Both the position numbers and the translations under genes were made by a program. 64,000 bases of DNA from Megalobrama amblycephala. Its lineage: Eukaryota > Chordata > Actinopteri > Cypriniformes > Xenocyprididae. Below the pieces are notes generated by a model. That model did not search any database. It was not told the origin of the DNA and saw only the letters and a list, made by a program, of their open reading frames with translations. Shown piece by piece: positions 22,635 to 35,354 of the stretch (positions are counted from its first letter, which is position 1; every line of letters starts with the position of its first letter). The DNA lies in the NCBI RefSeq assembly GCF_018812025.1, contig NC_063044.1:47792989-47856988 (forward strand), read 5' to 3'.

Positions 22635-24578
22635 ATGAAGAGTTTGGTTCCAAAACGCGATAAACGCCATTTTCAAAAAAATTGAGTTTCCACCAAAATC
22701 AGTATAGAGCGTTTGCACCTACGTCACGGTTTGGTCAGTTACCCGGATGCGCGGCCATATTGGAGATACTCGGATGTAAATAACAGCATGGATTGCACGC
22801 TGATTGCACGGTTAATGTACAACATAAGACGTTGTTCTACTAATGTATTATGTGTAAACCACGGAAAAAACACGTGGAAGCTGCTAAATCATATAGAGAA
22901 GCACTTGGTAAGCAGTAAAGGGCGCAATATTTTGACAAACTAAAGTAAATGGGTGGTAAAGGTCCGTACGATTCGACAATTCTGACGTCCATCTTCCGAA
23001 AAGCCCATACACAGCTGAGGACCTTAAATGTTACAAAGGTTTGCAGGTACTTTCCCAGCGAATTCGAGAAAAAAAAACCTGAAATACTGGCTAATTGCAG
23101 AAAAGTCTGGAAGGATTCTTGTAGCGGCCTAGCTAAGCATAGTAAAGATTTTTTTCTTATGCACTTAGGGCACTTTTGGTTTAAATTAGGCTGAAAATTG
23201 TATTGTAATATTTTATTTCCTTTTTAAAATGTAATGTGTGTTTTGGGCAATTCACAAAGATAACTTTTTTGTTAGTTTTATTTCAGAATTGAGTACATTT
23301 TCAATTTTTTGTACATCATACAATAAAGTAAAAAGTTGTTGCATACCCAACTGTTCTGTTGCTCTTTTAATACATTTTTGTTGTTCTAATGACAGTGGTA
23401 TACTGTGTTTGTACTTGTCTATTGTACAAAAAATATCTTAAACATGACATCAATAACATCAGTGAATACCCTAGAAGAATTTAACACAAACGCAACTGAA
23501 TGTTTTCAGATTTTGAAGTAAACTGGTCATAGAATTTATAAAATGACCAGCCATTTCAGTTTGAGTTTCTACACAGCAGACATTTTCGCTGACATGATCA
23601 CTTGTCGCCTTCTTTCCTCAGTTTTTTTTTTGCACTCTTCTCATCGATTTGTTATAACTTTTGGCAGTCTATAGCTACTCCAGATGTTTTTCCCGGTCCG
23701 ACCGATTAGTACAGTCCAAAACACGACAATAATCGACCAATTTCAGCAGAATTAATCAGCTAAATTTACGTGCTCCGTTCGGTTCCGTGGCTTTGTTTAC
23801 GTTCAGTACCGCCAGAATGGCCGACTTCCGGATTGATGACGCGTCGTGAAAACACTCTATTGTATCTTGTCGGTATTGAAAAGACATTTATACATTTTTT
23901 CGCAAAATACGATATCTGTTGTGTTATTCTGTCATGTTTTCTCCCTTTCTTTCCAAAATGCGACAAACGCCAGTTCTCTGCAGAACGCGATATATCCGCT
24001 CTCAACCAATCACAGCGTACCATTCCACCCACTGTAAACATTGAAGGCTTTTTTAAAAGCCGTTTTTAATACCAGTGTACTCGGCAAATGTGTTTATTTA
24101 ACTGCGCAGTGGCACCAGATACTCTTTAATCGGTAATGACAAATAATTTATAACATTAACTAGATGACCCGTTGAATTCATTTTGGGAGCGACGACTGAA
24201 TGTATTTTTTGTCAAATGCATGTAGCCTACTGTATATAAGATAAATATGGGCAAAGTTTATGACTCTGTCATATATGTGAATCAACTTACTTTGTTGTGT
24301 ATTTTCAATTTGAAAAATAACTTTTATAATGATGGATTAATTGCATTTTGAAAAAAAAAGTGTCGTGGATTTATTGCATTTTAGGGAAAAAAAATAATAC
24401 GTTTTTATAATAAACTTTTTAAAATCAAAATGTAGATTTGAATTTTTAATGTTTTTATAACCAAAAGATGAAACAGAAAATAGTGTTTTTCATCTTGCCA
24501 CTTTCTTGGTAAAGAAAATGCCTTTTTACTCAAATTAATCAAAATGGAGTTATTGCATTTTGGAACCAAACTCTTCAT
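22635..24578 (+). mobile_element. 1.9-kb TIR element with decayed YqaJ-type ORF remnants (ISL2EU-like?)
   Basis: Left end GAAGAGTTTGGTTCCAAAAC and right end GCATTTTGGAACCAAACTCTTC are inverted, flanked by AT on each side. Inside, ORFs at 22713-22943 and 23194 are broken. A shifted frame near 22975-23075 reads SDVHLPKSPYTAEDLKCYKG, like the N-terminal region of fish transposon proteins carrying a YqaJ-type nuclease domain. Such proteins occur in ISL2EU (Harbinger-related) elements, which make 2-bp AT duplications. Sequence is CpG-rich with several stops, so it is non-functional. The class is inferred. Confidence 0.55.
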
Positions 24579-27209
24579 CTGTTTTTATATTTTAATGAGT
24601 AATTTAATACTTTAACACTGCAGTGCTTTCAGAGCTTATTTATGATTGAAAAGTCTTAACATGTGTGTTGCTATGCTTTGACAGACAGCTTTTACTACCA
24701 CACAGACTTACACTGACATTCCATCACCAGATACCTCATGAGGGAACGTTTTTAAAGAGGAAAAATAGACAAGATCCAGGCTGAGATGGTAATATTCCTA
24801 ACATCAGTGGAATGCATTAAACGTGTTGGAGATATTTCTGAACCTCATGGATTCCTCTGTATGAAAAATTAAATGTACAAATCTGGAAGAATGTCACTCG
24901 GAATTACATTCCTCATGCATCCACTTAGCAGTGTCTGGAAGCACAGGATCCCTCGATATCAGTGTCTAAATGACCAACAACTGTTTTACTTCAGACAGCA
25001 ACATGAATAACTGTCAGAGTACAGACTATTTAAAACATTGCAATCAAATGACAATAAATAGAAACCAGGCTAGGTGATATGGTAATTTAGCAGACAGAAG
25101 GCATGAAACCTCAAGACACTTGACAAACTACAGAAAGATTTTTACTGTTATTTTATTTACAACCCTTAGATGCACCTGAAATATTACGTCATTTGTTATG
25201 TGAATATAGCTGTGCACTGGTGCTTAGACTAGTGAACTTATTGCATTATTCTTCAGACTGAAAATGAGTCATGCCCTATACATCTACTTTGTGGCACAGT
25301 GAGAAGTAATTATTGCATTTGACCCATTAGGTAATATATCTCACAAGAAAGAGAATTACTAATAGCAATACCTGAACATTAATTTCATACTGGGCCTTGT
25401 TAATGCTAAGATTGTCTGTAGTCAACCATAGCAGACAGCAGTACACAGATAATAGAGTTAATGTTTATGTGTAATCCAAACAAAACACAACATATCTAAC
25501 TTAAACCTTTGTGTTTTTGACATTTACTTAAACTTACAGTAGGAGTTACAAGTTAACCCAGATGTATACTAGATCTCAGAGACTCCCAAGAGAAACTCCC
25601 CAATGGAATGGCTTTTAGCTTTGTAAAAATGGATTTTGTTACCAGAAAATTTACTAAATCAATCAAAATTACTAAGCAGCACTGGCATTGATGTCCCTGG
25701 GCTGGAAAGTGATGCTAAGACAGCATATCGTTTGATCTATGCCCTCAAACTCGCATGCCATGCACAGAGGGTCAAGGGTTCAATTGTGGTGGTAACCAAG
25801 ATGGCGGACGAGGGGCGACCTCACCTTGTACCCCAAAGCATCTGAAAACGGTCTTGTCCATTAGTTGAAATGACTGCCTGGGGCCTGTAATATGACTTCA
25901 CCCAGCTTATTAAATTATCAACAAGGCCAGCTTTCTTTACAGGAACAAAGGAAATAGGCCCATTTTGCCTGATTAGAGCCATTGTAGGCCTTTTAAGACT
26001 ATAAAATGGAATCTTAATCAAACAGTGTTCAACTAAAATTTAAAGAACAAGAAAAAAGTAAATAAAAAATCAAATAAAATGACAATTGATATTTTTATTT
26101 GATATATTAGAGAGATACAATTGTAAATAATAAATAATATTTAAAAGAAAAAGAAAAACTCAAATCAAATCCACAAATGATGGATTATGATTGAGTTACT
26201 GGAGGAACCACTAATCTGTTGTCGAAACTTATTTGCTCCACTCGAAATGTGCCTCAAGTATCTAATCATTTTTATGGTGTCACATTCTATCACACGCATT
26301 AAGAAATTTCCATAAGTGACCCATCAAAGCTTTCAGAGTGAAAAATCCGCCTACAATAGATTGTTACAGTGCTGGAAAAACACTTGATACAGCTTCACTT
26401 AAAAAAAATTAAATACATTAAAATTCATTCTATGATGTTTTGGGTTTTTTTTTCATAAAGTTGTTGAACATCAAGAGAAATAAATATTTTATATAATTAT
26501 TATGGAGATTAAGCTATCCTAATAGCCTCATTATCAAGAAACTGTCAGTATTTAAGCATTTCAAATCCTTTAGAAAGGTTTATGGACCCCTGAAAATCAT
26601 TATACAACATGAGTCATTTGAAAGGATGCTGGCGTTTGAAAAACCCAAAAGGGTGTATTTCGTAACACAGCTGCCTTTCTCTATGGGCCTTTGTGAAAGA
26701 ACAGGTCTGCATGACTATTTGATACTATTTGAGCCCCAAAGACTTGGAGAGAAAATAAAAGGAGATTTCACAGTAAATTAAGATAATAGCCACAGTTGAA
26801 TTATGAAACATGACTGCACTGGAACTGTTTGGACAGGTCAGGCGGTGTTGCAACCAGTTTGGATTTATTTACCCAAATGCAAAGCCTAATCGGTCAGATG
26901 TTAGAACAGAGCATGCCAAGTTATATTAATGAAACTGTCTGCAAAACAAACATTGCTGTGCACAGATTAAATACTAAACACAGATTCTAGTCTCATTTTA
27001 AATGCCAAATAAGTTATCAAATTTCATTGCCTAACCTGCTCTGTCTTAGCTCTACTTGATCTGTCAAGACAAATACTGACACACATCAGTCATGACTGAG
27101 CTGAACACTGACTGACAGCTAGAGATGGGTAAGATATCTTCTTCTGAAGAACAAAATTCTTTTAGTGATAATGATTCTAATTGCTTTAATCATATACGTA
27201 TTGCTCATA
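24579..27209. other. intergenic sequence, no gene seen
   Basis: Mostly unique AT-rich DNA. A GC-richer segment at 25640-25850 contains AAGGGTTCAATTGTGG but no supported exon. Nothing else identified. Confidence 0.5.
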
Positions 27210-27376
27210 TGCTACAAGCACTAAAATCTATGGAAGACTTTTTATCTCACAATTTTGACTTGTTTTTTTAGAATTGTGAGAACTCGCAATAGCAAGAAAA
27301 AAGTCATAATTGTGAGCTGACTTTTTTCTCAGAATTGCAAGATTCTGACTTTAAAGCTAGCAATTGTGACTTTATT

Positions 27377-28426
27377 GCCCAGTTTCACAGACAAGGTTTA
27401 AGCCAAGTCCCAGACTAAAATGCATGTTTGAGCTGTCCTAACTGAAACCAACTTGCATGAACTTAAAATATGTCAGTGCCATTGTTTTGTCTCAGGATGC
27501 ACACAAGTAATGTTTTTTTTATAGTGAACGTTTATAAAAGCTACTTAAATGTCCTGACCTACACTGTAAAAAAAAATGACAGTGATTTGAATGGTAAAAG
27601 ACTGTAAAAATGCTACAGTGAAAAAAGTTAATTGGTTTACAGAAAGTTTCTGTGCTATATACAGTGAATAACTATAATAGATCTAACGGTACATTTAATT
27701 TAATTTTACGGTAAAATACCGTTAAATTTACAGTTTTTGGAAGCAAAAAATAACAAGTCATTGTCTAATTTACAGTGAAAAAAACATAAATTGACATTCC
27801 CACAATTCCCTACGTGACACTTCAAATTTGATTTCCGTTGAAATAACTCTGTTTCTTCTTAGTTTTTTCTGATCAATTATGTACATTAGGGTTTTATGTT
27901 ACATCTGATCTTGTAAAATGAATGTTTATTGCATTTTTAAAAATTCATGTGTGTTACCATGATGGTGTTTAGTGTTTGTGTGAATGACACTCTATATATT
28001 AGTGTTGTCCTTCTCAGCTTGTGATCAACTTTGATTCATCATGTAACCACTGTGTTTGGTGGTTGTCAGTGTATTACAAAGGTACAAAACAAATATTAGT
28101 ACTTCAATAGGTTGGTAAATTAACATTATATCAGTTAATGAAATATGTTTTTTTACCGTAAATTTAACAGATTTTTTTACAGTGTGTAAAATAGCTATGA
28201 ACCGTAATTATTACAATATAAAACTTTAAATTATACAATTTTAAACTGTAAAATAGAAAGTAAACTAAGTGCTGTCCCATAAAACCTAAAACGTTGCTAC
28301 CGTACTTTTCACTGTAAAGTTCTGGCAACCACAGCTGCTGTTTTTTTTTTTTTTTTACCGTAAATTTTGTAATTGAACTGAGGCCTAATCCTGTCTTATT
28401 CTAAGCCCTGTCTGTGAAACCAGGCC
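27377..28426. mobile_element. MITE with GTTTCACAGACA ends, middle layer of the nest
   Basis: Left GCCCAGTTTCACAGACAAGG and right CCCTGTCTGTGAAACCAGGC are inverted. Both arms continue with related sequence (left CCAAGTCCCAGAC; right TAATCCTGTCTTATTCTAAG). Interrupted by the CACTA-like element at 27562. Confidence 0.65.
27562..28372. mobile_element. CACTA-like (EnSpm-type) non-autonomous element, innermost
   Basis: Begins CACTGTAAAAAAAAATG and carries several ACCGTAAA, ACAGTG and GGCAACCACAGCTG motifs typical of fish EnSpm/CACTA non-autonomous elements. A matching TTTTTTTACAGTG lies at 28172-28184, and the sequence goes on to about 28372, so the right boundary is uncertain. Confidence 0.5.
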
Positions 28427-29366
28427 TAAATCTCACAATTGTAAAAATTCAGGATAGAAAGTCAGAATTGCGAGATAAAAAGTCGCAATTACCTTTTTCT
28501 TATTCAGTGGAAGAAACAAGCTTCCCTAAAAGTCCGAACTAACTAGCTCTAAACAAATTTTTTAAAAGAATTTAAATTGATTGTGTTGAAAATTTGTCCT
28601 CAATTTAATTCTTACAAGATTAAAACAAATCCAATAAAAATGTTTAATTGAACACTAACATGTCTTCCCTTTTACCCAAAAACATAAAATGGCAACTAAC
28701 TTTAAATTGTACTCTCCCAGATCCAGCATTCAGGGAACTAAACCCATTGTTGATTTTCAGTTGTCAACAAAAATAATTCAAAATAATTGGTTTGTTCACT
28801 TAAGCAAACTTTCCACTGCGCGTCCAATCTGTGTTGTTGCTCACATACTCTGGAATTCAGTAAAAACGGACATGTGCAGTGTGAAAACAGTGAAAAGTCC
28901 TAATGCTGTTGGACTCTTGGAACGCTGCCTGGCCATTGAAATTTGAGGACCGGAACTAACTGTTGTATTACTAGTTTTAAATTAATCAATGCAAGGGCAA
29001 TTCTGGATCAATCCTCTGAGAATTAGACAATAACATCTAAAGTGCAAGGCAGTTAGTGCAATTACACCCACAGAACACATTTCCATAAAACCTTTTAAAC
29101 TTAAACAAAACTTTTTTGTTTAGTAATAACGCTCCAGGCCCTGGATGGCAAAGTAAGTAAAAGCTTTTTTAATGGGGTTGGGCACATGTGTCAAAGCTTT
29201 ACAGGATTAAAATGTTTCAAGTGTCTTCCTGCATTATTGTCCATCACCTTAAGGCTTTCTCTTCTCTTACATTTCTTCAAACTATCTCTACATCCAATAT
29301 GATCTCATACCATGGTATGTTGGTATTTGTAAATAATTTTTTTGTTTGTTTGGATGGTTGGTTTTT

Positions 29367-29412
29367 TGTTTGTTTGTTTGTTTGTTTGTTTGTTTGTTTG
29401 TTTGTTTGTTTG
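29367..29412. repeat. (GTTT)n microsatellite
   Basis: About eleven tandem GTTT units, preceded by a related degenerate stretch from 29335. Confidence 0.9.
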
Positions 29413-29589
29413 GAGAGACACTGATAAACTCATTGCCACAAGTCATTAAGTATGTTCCACTAAATTAAATAGTCAAATAGAAGTCTGCCACAAAAAAAAA
29501 AAAAGATTAAAAATGTGTGTCAACATTTTTGCAAAACGCAAAATACATTGTGTCGTGCACATTTCGTAACAGTTTCAAAGTGAAATGTC

Positions 29590-29695
29590 CGGTGAGTGGC
29601 GCTAAAAGCATGTTTAGGTTGTTTGCCACGGGATTCGTACCCATGGTTTTTGCATTGCAAGTACAATTCTGTACCAGTTGAGCTACCGAGCAAGT
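29590..29695 (-). repeat. tRNA-like (SINE-type) sequence
   Basis: Read on the minus strand it contains CGGTAGCTCAACTGGTACAG, resembling an A box, then GGGTACGAATCCCGTGGC, resembling a B box and T arm, with a TTGCAATGCAA loop between. It is not a clean cloverleaf, so a tRNA-derived repeat is likelier than a functional tRNA. Confidence 0.5.
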
Positions 29696-30219
29696 TTATC
29701 ATATCTGTAAAACTGAACATACGGAGTTGGGTAAGTGATGCAAACTCAAAATACAATATATTCGTTTATAAATCATGCATTATGGTAAAAAGTGTTTTGA
29801 AGTCATAATATAATTGTGCAAGGAGCCGCGTGAAAACAAGTCTTTAATTGTGTAATCAAATAAATGTGTGATAAAACGATTAAAAGTGCTTGCTGTTTAT
29901 TGCCTCTAGTGTTCATTTCTGTTAGAAAGTGCAGTGATATGTACACAGTACGTATTTTACGTTTGCCAAAAATGTTGACACAGGTACGTTTTTCCAATGA
30001 GAATGTGATGTTATTGTGAGTACTCACTGACTCCCAGAATACAGTAAATAGTTTTATAGTTTAATTTTATTTTCACAAATTGTATTGTTCCCTAAAATGC
30101 CTTGATGACTCATTGGGAGTAAATGTGTGGGAATTATTACATCCCCCAAACAAATAGACAAAAGTGAATGTAATATCATCACAATACTCAAAATGATATG
30201 TATATATAATATATATATA

Positions 30220-30226
<7 letters not shown>

Positions 30227-30285
<59 letters not shown>
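30227..30285. repeat. (TG)n microsatellite preceded by TA-rich tract
   Basis: About 29 TG units after a TATATAATATAT stretch. Confidence 0.95.
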
Positions 30286-30286
<1 letters not shown>

Positions 30287-31301
30287 GTCCATTGTGAATG
30301 TACATATATGTAATTTTCCCTCATGAACAGAGTTCTACCAATCAATGTCATATGACATGTGAAAATATACATGCATTATAATTCAATAGTGCAAACGTTG
30401 GGAATTTGAAGGGTTCTTAAATGTGTGAAATGGACATATTTTTTCCCTGACTTAATTTTCCCTTTTCTAACAGCTCAGAATAGTCACCAATGAAGAGTTT
30501 GGAACTGAGCGTGTTCCTATGGTGTCATCAGCTGTAGCATCATATAGTGACATATGGCATATACATTCAATAAAGCAGGCTAAAATTGGTAGCTAAGACC
30601 TGTAAAGAAAAATGTGAAGTGAGAAACTAACTGACTCAGAATAGAAGCTTAATTTCCCCTCCACCTTGAAATAATTAAAATTTCATCACTCTAGTCAGGT
30701 TTTAGGGCTTTGTTTACTGTGATTTAATAAAATCACAAAGATTAAAAGGGGGTTAAGACTGTAAAGGTTAAGTGCTGTCTTGAAGGGCACTTGAGATCTG
30801 ATTTTTAATTGATAATGTTTTTGCTTCACTTTTTTTTTGTCTCTTCAGCAGTTTAATTTAGAGAAGACTGTGAACTCAAATAACAAACTGCTTAGACTAC
30901 AGCTCAAACTTCCATTTCACTTTTCCCACTAAATAATAAATAAAATCACTACTTAGTTTTCTCATAAAACAAGCTAAATTTACTTTAGCAAATTTGTGTA
31001 AGATATATTATGACCAAAGAAAAAACTTGATATCCATCAAAGTTCTTTTGGGGTAAAAAGAAGTTTGGAGTAAAAAGAAATACAAGACCAGCGGTATACT
31101 TTTAGCAAACATCCTGACACTGCTGAGAGTGTCGCTTAGATGAAAATGTTAATATGTGCTGTACACTTTCCTTTCAATAACAAAATAAACACAACAAAAT
31201 TGACAGCGGTAAGAAAACAGCAGTTAAGAAAGCATCTGTTCATAGCGATGTGGATGTTTGCACAAGCTCTGCAATTCAGTAATGCATTAAAGTCCCATCA
31301 T

Positions 31302-31375
31302 GTTTATTTATATAGCAATTTATACAAAAGATTGTTTAAAAGCAAGCAGCTTTACAGTATTAAACATGAAAAACA
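31302..31375 (-). repeat. LINE/SINE 3'-tail fragment
   Basis: TTTATTTATATAGCAATTTA and AAGCAGCTTTACAGTATTAA form the reverse complement of the widespread fish tail also seen at 46885 (GTAAAGCTGCTTTGAAACGA, GCGCTATACAAATAAATG). Confidence 0.6.
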
Positions 31376-32261
31376 GTGTCAGTGTCTCTTTTAATTAGAA
31401 TTACAACTTAATTTTCTACTGTAAAGCGGCTCTTCAGTGTGTTCATGTTTTTACTCGTGGACGTCCGACTTGAAATAAATTGGAGAAGATTTCTACAATA
31501 AAGAAGGTGGAGCCTCAGAGCCACACCTACCTACTACATCATCGACATAGACGTATTTGTTTAATACCAATTCAACATACTAATATCAAAACACTGATTT
31601 GGAAATTGATGTTTGTTTTTCAGTCTATTTTCATTCTCTCCAGTAAATGAAAAGTATGAAAACAAAAGATGTTTACAATTTTAACTGAAAGTGTCTTCAA
31701 ATGAGAAGCAGAGCTCTCTGATGGGTATGAATGTCGTTCCAGAGTTTCTCTGGTGAATCTGTTAGTGATGGCTGGATGAAGGTTAGAATGGACTCCAGGA
31801 CTGTGCCTCTGGATTGTGTCCAGGGTGGGAGTAGAGCCAACAGTCTCAATGACAAACACAAGGCCATCTGTTGAGCTCTCGTACACATGAGAAACTTCCA
31901 CCAATGCTCGTCCTCAGGGTAAAAAAAAAAAACCCTGACATGAGCACAAGTAGAATTGACAAAGGCAGTTACTTTACTCGCCTTAGTTTCAGGCATTATG
32001 AGATCAGCGGACATGTCTGGTGACAGCATAATCTCAAAATGGATTTAGACAGGGTGGAAACATTTGACTGGAGGCACTGCGTGAGATCGGTTGACTGATT
32101 TTAGGTTTCACCTGTATTGTAAGTCGAGTCGCAAAGAAAAAGAATGCAAATTACATCCACAATATGTAAACTTTAACCTTCTAGACATTGTTATCTTGAC
32201 TCCGAGGATTATTAATGATGAAGATATTCTGTATCATGTACTTACTTCAGTTACATTTTAA

Positions 32262-32937
32262 AGGTCCCGTTCTTCGTGATCCCATGTTTCAAACTTTAGT
32301 TAGTGTGTAATGTTGTTGTTAGAGTATAAATAAAATCTGTAAAATTTTAAAGCTCAAAGTTCAATGCCAAGCGAGATATTTTATTTAACAGAAGTCGCCT
32401 ACATCGAACGGCCAGTTTGGACTACATCCCTCTACTTCCTTCTTTAATGACGTCACTAAAACAGTTTTTTGACTAACCTCCGCCCACAGGAATACACAAG
32501 AGTTGCGTTTGTAGAGTGTGTTTGTCGCCATGTCGTCGAAACGCTGTTATTTTCATCCCGCAGTCCAATCACCGGGTCTGATTCTGGCTCAAATTGATAG
32601 GGTAAAATTAAAGACATGTTTACAATAACACTGAGCGCGTGCATCTCCACGTTATGGTAAGAGGCGTGACCTTTCCGGGCAAGGTTCGCTAAGCTGCTGT
32701 CGAATCACAACACAGGAACCGCTGGCACAATCAGAACTCGTTACGTATTTCTGAAGGAGGGACTTCATAGAACAAGGAAGTCATCAGCCCGTTTTTATGA
32801 CAGTGGAAACAGCGGTATACAGATAAGTAAATTATGTGAAAAATACTGTGTTTTTTTACACGCGAAACATGAACACATGTTATGTTGCACATTATAAACA
32901 CAATTAAAGCTTCAAAAAACCACGAAAAACGGGACCT
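32262..32937 (-). mobile_element. TTAA-flanked DNA transposon, copy 2 (676 bp)
   Basis: TTAA at 32258-32261 and 32938-32941; termini AGGTCCCGTTCTTCGTG inverted. It differs from copy 1 at only a few positions and keeps the 64-codon ORF (32650-32456, minus) with MEMHALSV where copy 1 has MEMHGLSV. After the ORF's CGGAG comes GTTAGT, which resembles a splice donor, so the ORF may be the first exon of a longer ancestral gene. Confidence 0.87.
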
Positions 32938-33093
32938 TTAATATAATAAGAAGTTTTAAGTAAGTTTAAAAAACAGCCTATGTTATTGTTTTTTTTTTAT
33001 TGCATGCTGACAAAAAAAAAAAACATAAAAATAAATAAATAATTAAACTGAATCTTTTATGCCTAATTTTAAATCCCACTAATTATGCTGCAA

Positions 33094-33099
<6 letters not shown>

Positions 33100-33172
<73 letters not shown>
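33100..33172. repeat. (TA)n microsatellite
   Basis: About 36 TA units. Confidence 0.95.
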
Positions 33173-33177
<5 letters not shown>

Positions 33178-34329
33178 TTATTTTTGTTATTTAAGAAGTT
33201 TTTTTTTTTTTAATCAGTACATTCTTATTCCAGGCAGTAACACTAACAGAGGGGGTAAAACAGAGTTCATACATCATTTCTGTATTTTCCTAATTAAAAA
33301 TAAATAGTGTGAGTAGTTTTAGCTTTCAACTAAAACACAGTTAAGGCACTAAAGCTTTACAACACATTTAATTAAATCATGTCCTTTGGTCATGATTAGG
33401 TAAGTGGAGAATGTCTGAATGTCTCACACAGAACGTCGCTAATGCCTGTCATATTATCTCGCTTATTTCCATAGCATCTGTCAGAAGTGTTTTTATAACT
33501 TTGCTGACCTCAATATTTCAATAATGTAAAAAGATCTGTAAAGGATCCTTAAAATATGGTTTGGTAACCCTTTTTGATTAAGCAGGCAAAATAGATTGGT
33601 GCAGATATGACATCAACATGTACTCCAAAACGCAGAAATGAGTTAGCATTTTAGCACTTCCGGTTCCAAGTCAATGGACCCCGAAATCAATGGGGTTTTT
33701 AAATGGGCTTTGGTTGAATGGCTGAAATAAGGTCTGTGGTGAACACAAGCTCAAGACACTTTCATGTTGTATCTGTGTGTACCTGTGTAAGTGCTCTGTG
33801 AAGAGATCTTCACAGACGTCTATTTACAACATGTTTTTGAAGCGTTGATCATTGCAGGCAATCACAGACATTTCTGTTGAGCGTGTGAACACACTGGCCA
33901 ATCAGAGGTGCTTAGGAATCCTCTCAACAGCGCTCAAAATGCTAGGGGGAAATGCTTCTATCGTCACATTTTTAAAATTTCAGTACTGACTTGGTACTGA
34001 AGATGGTACTTTTGACAACACTATACAAAACAATACAAACAGCTCACTGCTGAGGCCCAGTATGCAAAAGAAACACCACAAAACTTTCTCATACATGTTC
34101 TTGATCTCAGACAGAAAATACTGTTCGCTTGAGTATGGCTAAAAATATGACCCAGTTGAAAAGTTTAAGCATGGAAGTAATACAAATAAAAGAAACAATT
34201 CAACAGCCTTCACCTGTTCCTCAGTGTTTTGTGGTTAGTAACAAGGCTCCAGCGATGGTGACGACTCACAAAATTACCAGCCAATAGAATTTCTGGAGTA
34301 AAGTGCTGCCAAACCAAACTTGGTGAATA
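33173..34329. other. repeat-rich sequence, no gene
   Basis: Part of 33600-34015 resembles interspersed repeats (AGTACTGACTTGGTACTGAA near 33982), but termini are not resolved. No exon seen. Confidence 0.4.
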
Positions 34330-34760
34330 AGTAACACAACATATGAACAACATCAGTATCCATTGCAGCCCCACCATCCTAAACTACAACAGAATGCAGT
34401 TCTGCAACAACAGATAACATCACAGCCTTGCAGTCTGTAACCATGTTCAATGCCATTACAACAGCCCCTGCAGTATCCAGTGTCAACACAGTATGCCAAT
34501 AAGCCATCATGATATGCCCCCACACACCGCCACCACAGTACCCTCAGCAGTTTCAACAGCCACGTGTTTCAAGGACAAGACAGTGCTTCCATTACCAGCA
34601 AAGTGGACCAGAGGAACTATGTTATTAACTATGTTATTGTTGTGGTAGCAGTGAGCACTTTTCAGCATGCTGCATAACTACTAGGCACCAAATTCCAAAA
34701 TAGAACTCCTTTAAATGGGAATAAATTGCCTCCATGGGACAGGTAGTGACCCAAACTGCC
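34330..34760 (+). pseudogene. gypsy-like retrotransposon gag remnant with zinc-knuckle trace
   Basis: The plus strand encodes Gln/Pro-rich sequence (PPPQYPQQFQQP) and then, after stops, a segment with spacing like a CCHC knuckle (CYCCGSSEHFSACC). Gag nucleocapsid domains of LTR retrotransposons look like this. Several stops and shifts make it non-functional. It leads directly into the protease-like remnant. Confidence 0.55.
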
Positions 34761-34817
34761 AAAATGTCCCACCAACATACAAATCAGTACTTTGAAACTG
34801 CAGAGCAATAGTTTGAG

Positions 34818-35173
34818 TTGCTTCTGCTTGATAGCATCCTAACAGCTCCATGTCAAGTTAACAAATACTCAACCAAGTATCCATTTGATGAACAGTGGAG
34901 AAACAAGTACATACCTGAGTTGAAACTGAAGGCAACAGAAGCTCCAGACAGCCTGCAGCTTGTGGCAGCAAATGGGACCAATATTCCCTATGTTGGATGG
35001 GTAAAGATAACTTTCAAACTAGCTTCCCCTGTTGACAGTGTAAAAGAGCCGTCATTCCTGTTTTTTTCTTAAAAGATCAAAGGATATCCAAGACAATCAT
35101 TTTGCTACAATGTGATCGAACAAGTGATGAGGCAGAGAAGTTACTGAAAACAGTGAAGTGTGTATATGGCGTT
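34818..35173 (+). pseudogene. gypsy-like pol remnant, protease region, interrupted at 35173
   Basis: The frame at 34818-35072 contains LQLVAANGTNIPYVGWVKIT, like the aspartic-protease/pol N-terminal region of fish gypsy-type elements. After a shift the family's next segment appears as CYNVIEQVM at 35102-35130. It carries stops and frameshifts. The coding trace stops at 35173, where the 12.1-kb insertion starts, and resumes at 47289. Confidence 0.6.
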
Positions 35174-35354
35174 CCCAGATTGCAATTTTGCGTCACCCAT
35201 ATTCGGCCTACATCTGCCAATGCGTGGAATGATGATCTGGGCCACGTGTGGCATGGAATGATGGCACATGGGCGGACCGCCCTGTTTGCCATATCTGAGC
35301 CACAAGTAGGCCATATCAATGTCACATGTCAGCCAAGAACAAAGAAATAAACAA

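Larger units (their letters stand above)
27210..28535. mobile_element. outermost element of a triple nest
   Basis: The outer pieces contain repeated TCAGAATTGCGAGATAAAAA- and CACAATTTTGACTT-type phrases, on the left to 27376 and on the right from 28427 to about 28535 (ending GAAACAAGCTTCC). This is a widespread fish repeat; another fragment is at about 54940-55020. It is interrupted by 27377-28426. Confidence 0.5.
28536..32261. other. intergenic sequence with several repeats, no secure gene
   Basis: Contains (GTTT)n at 29367-29412, a tRNA-like repeat at 29590, (TG)n at 30227 and a LINE-tail fragment at 31302. The 85-codon frame at 28689 has no domain. A GC-richer block at 31695-31915 is open in two minus frames (one reading LVEVSHVYESSTDGLVFVIE); it is possibly an old exon or a repeat, but no gene can be named. 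Confidence 0.45.

Noticed and set aside
30054..30372. 99- and 83-codon ORFs on the minus strand
   Set aside because: Translation of (TG)n and TA repeats.
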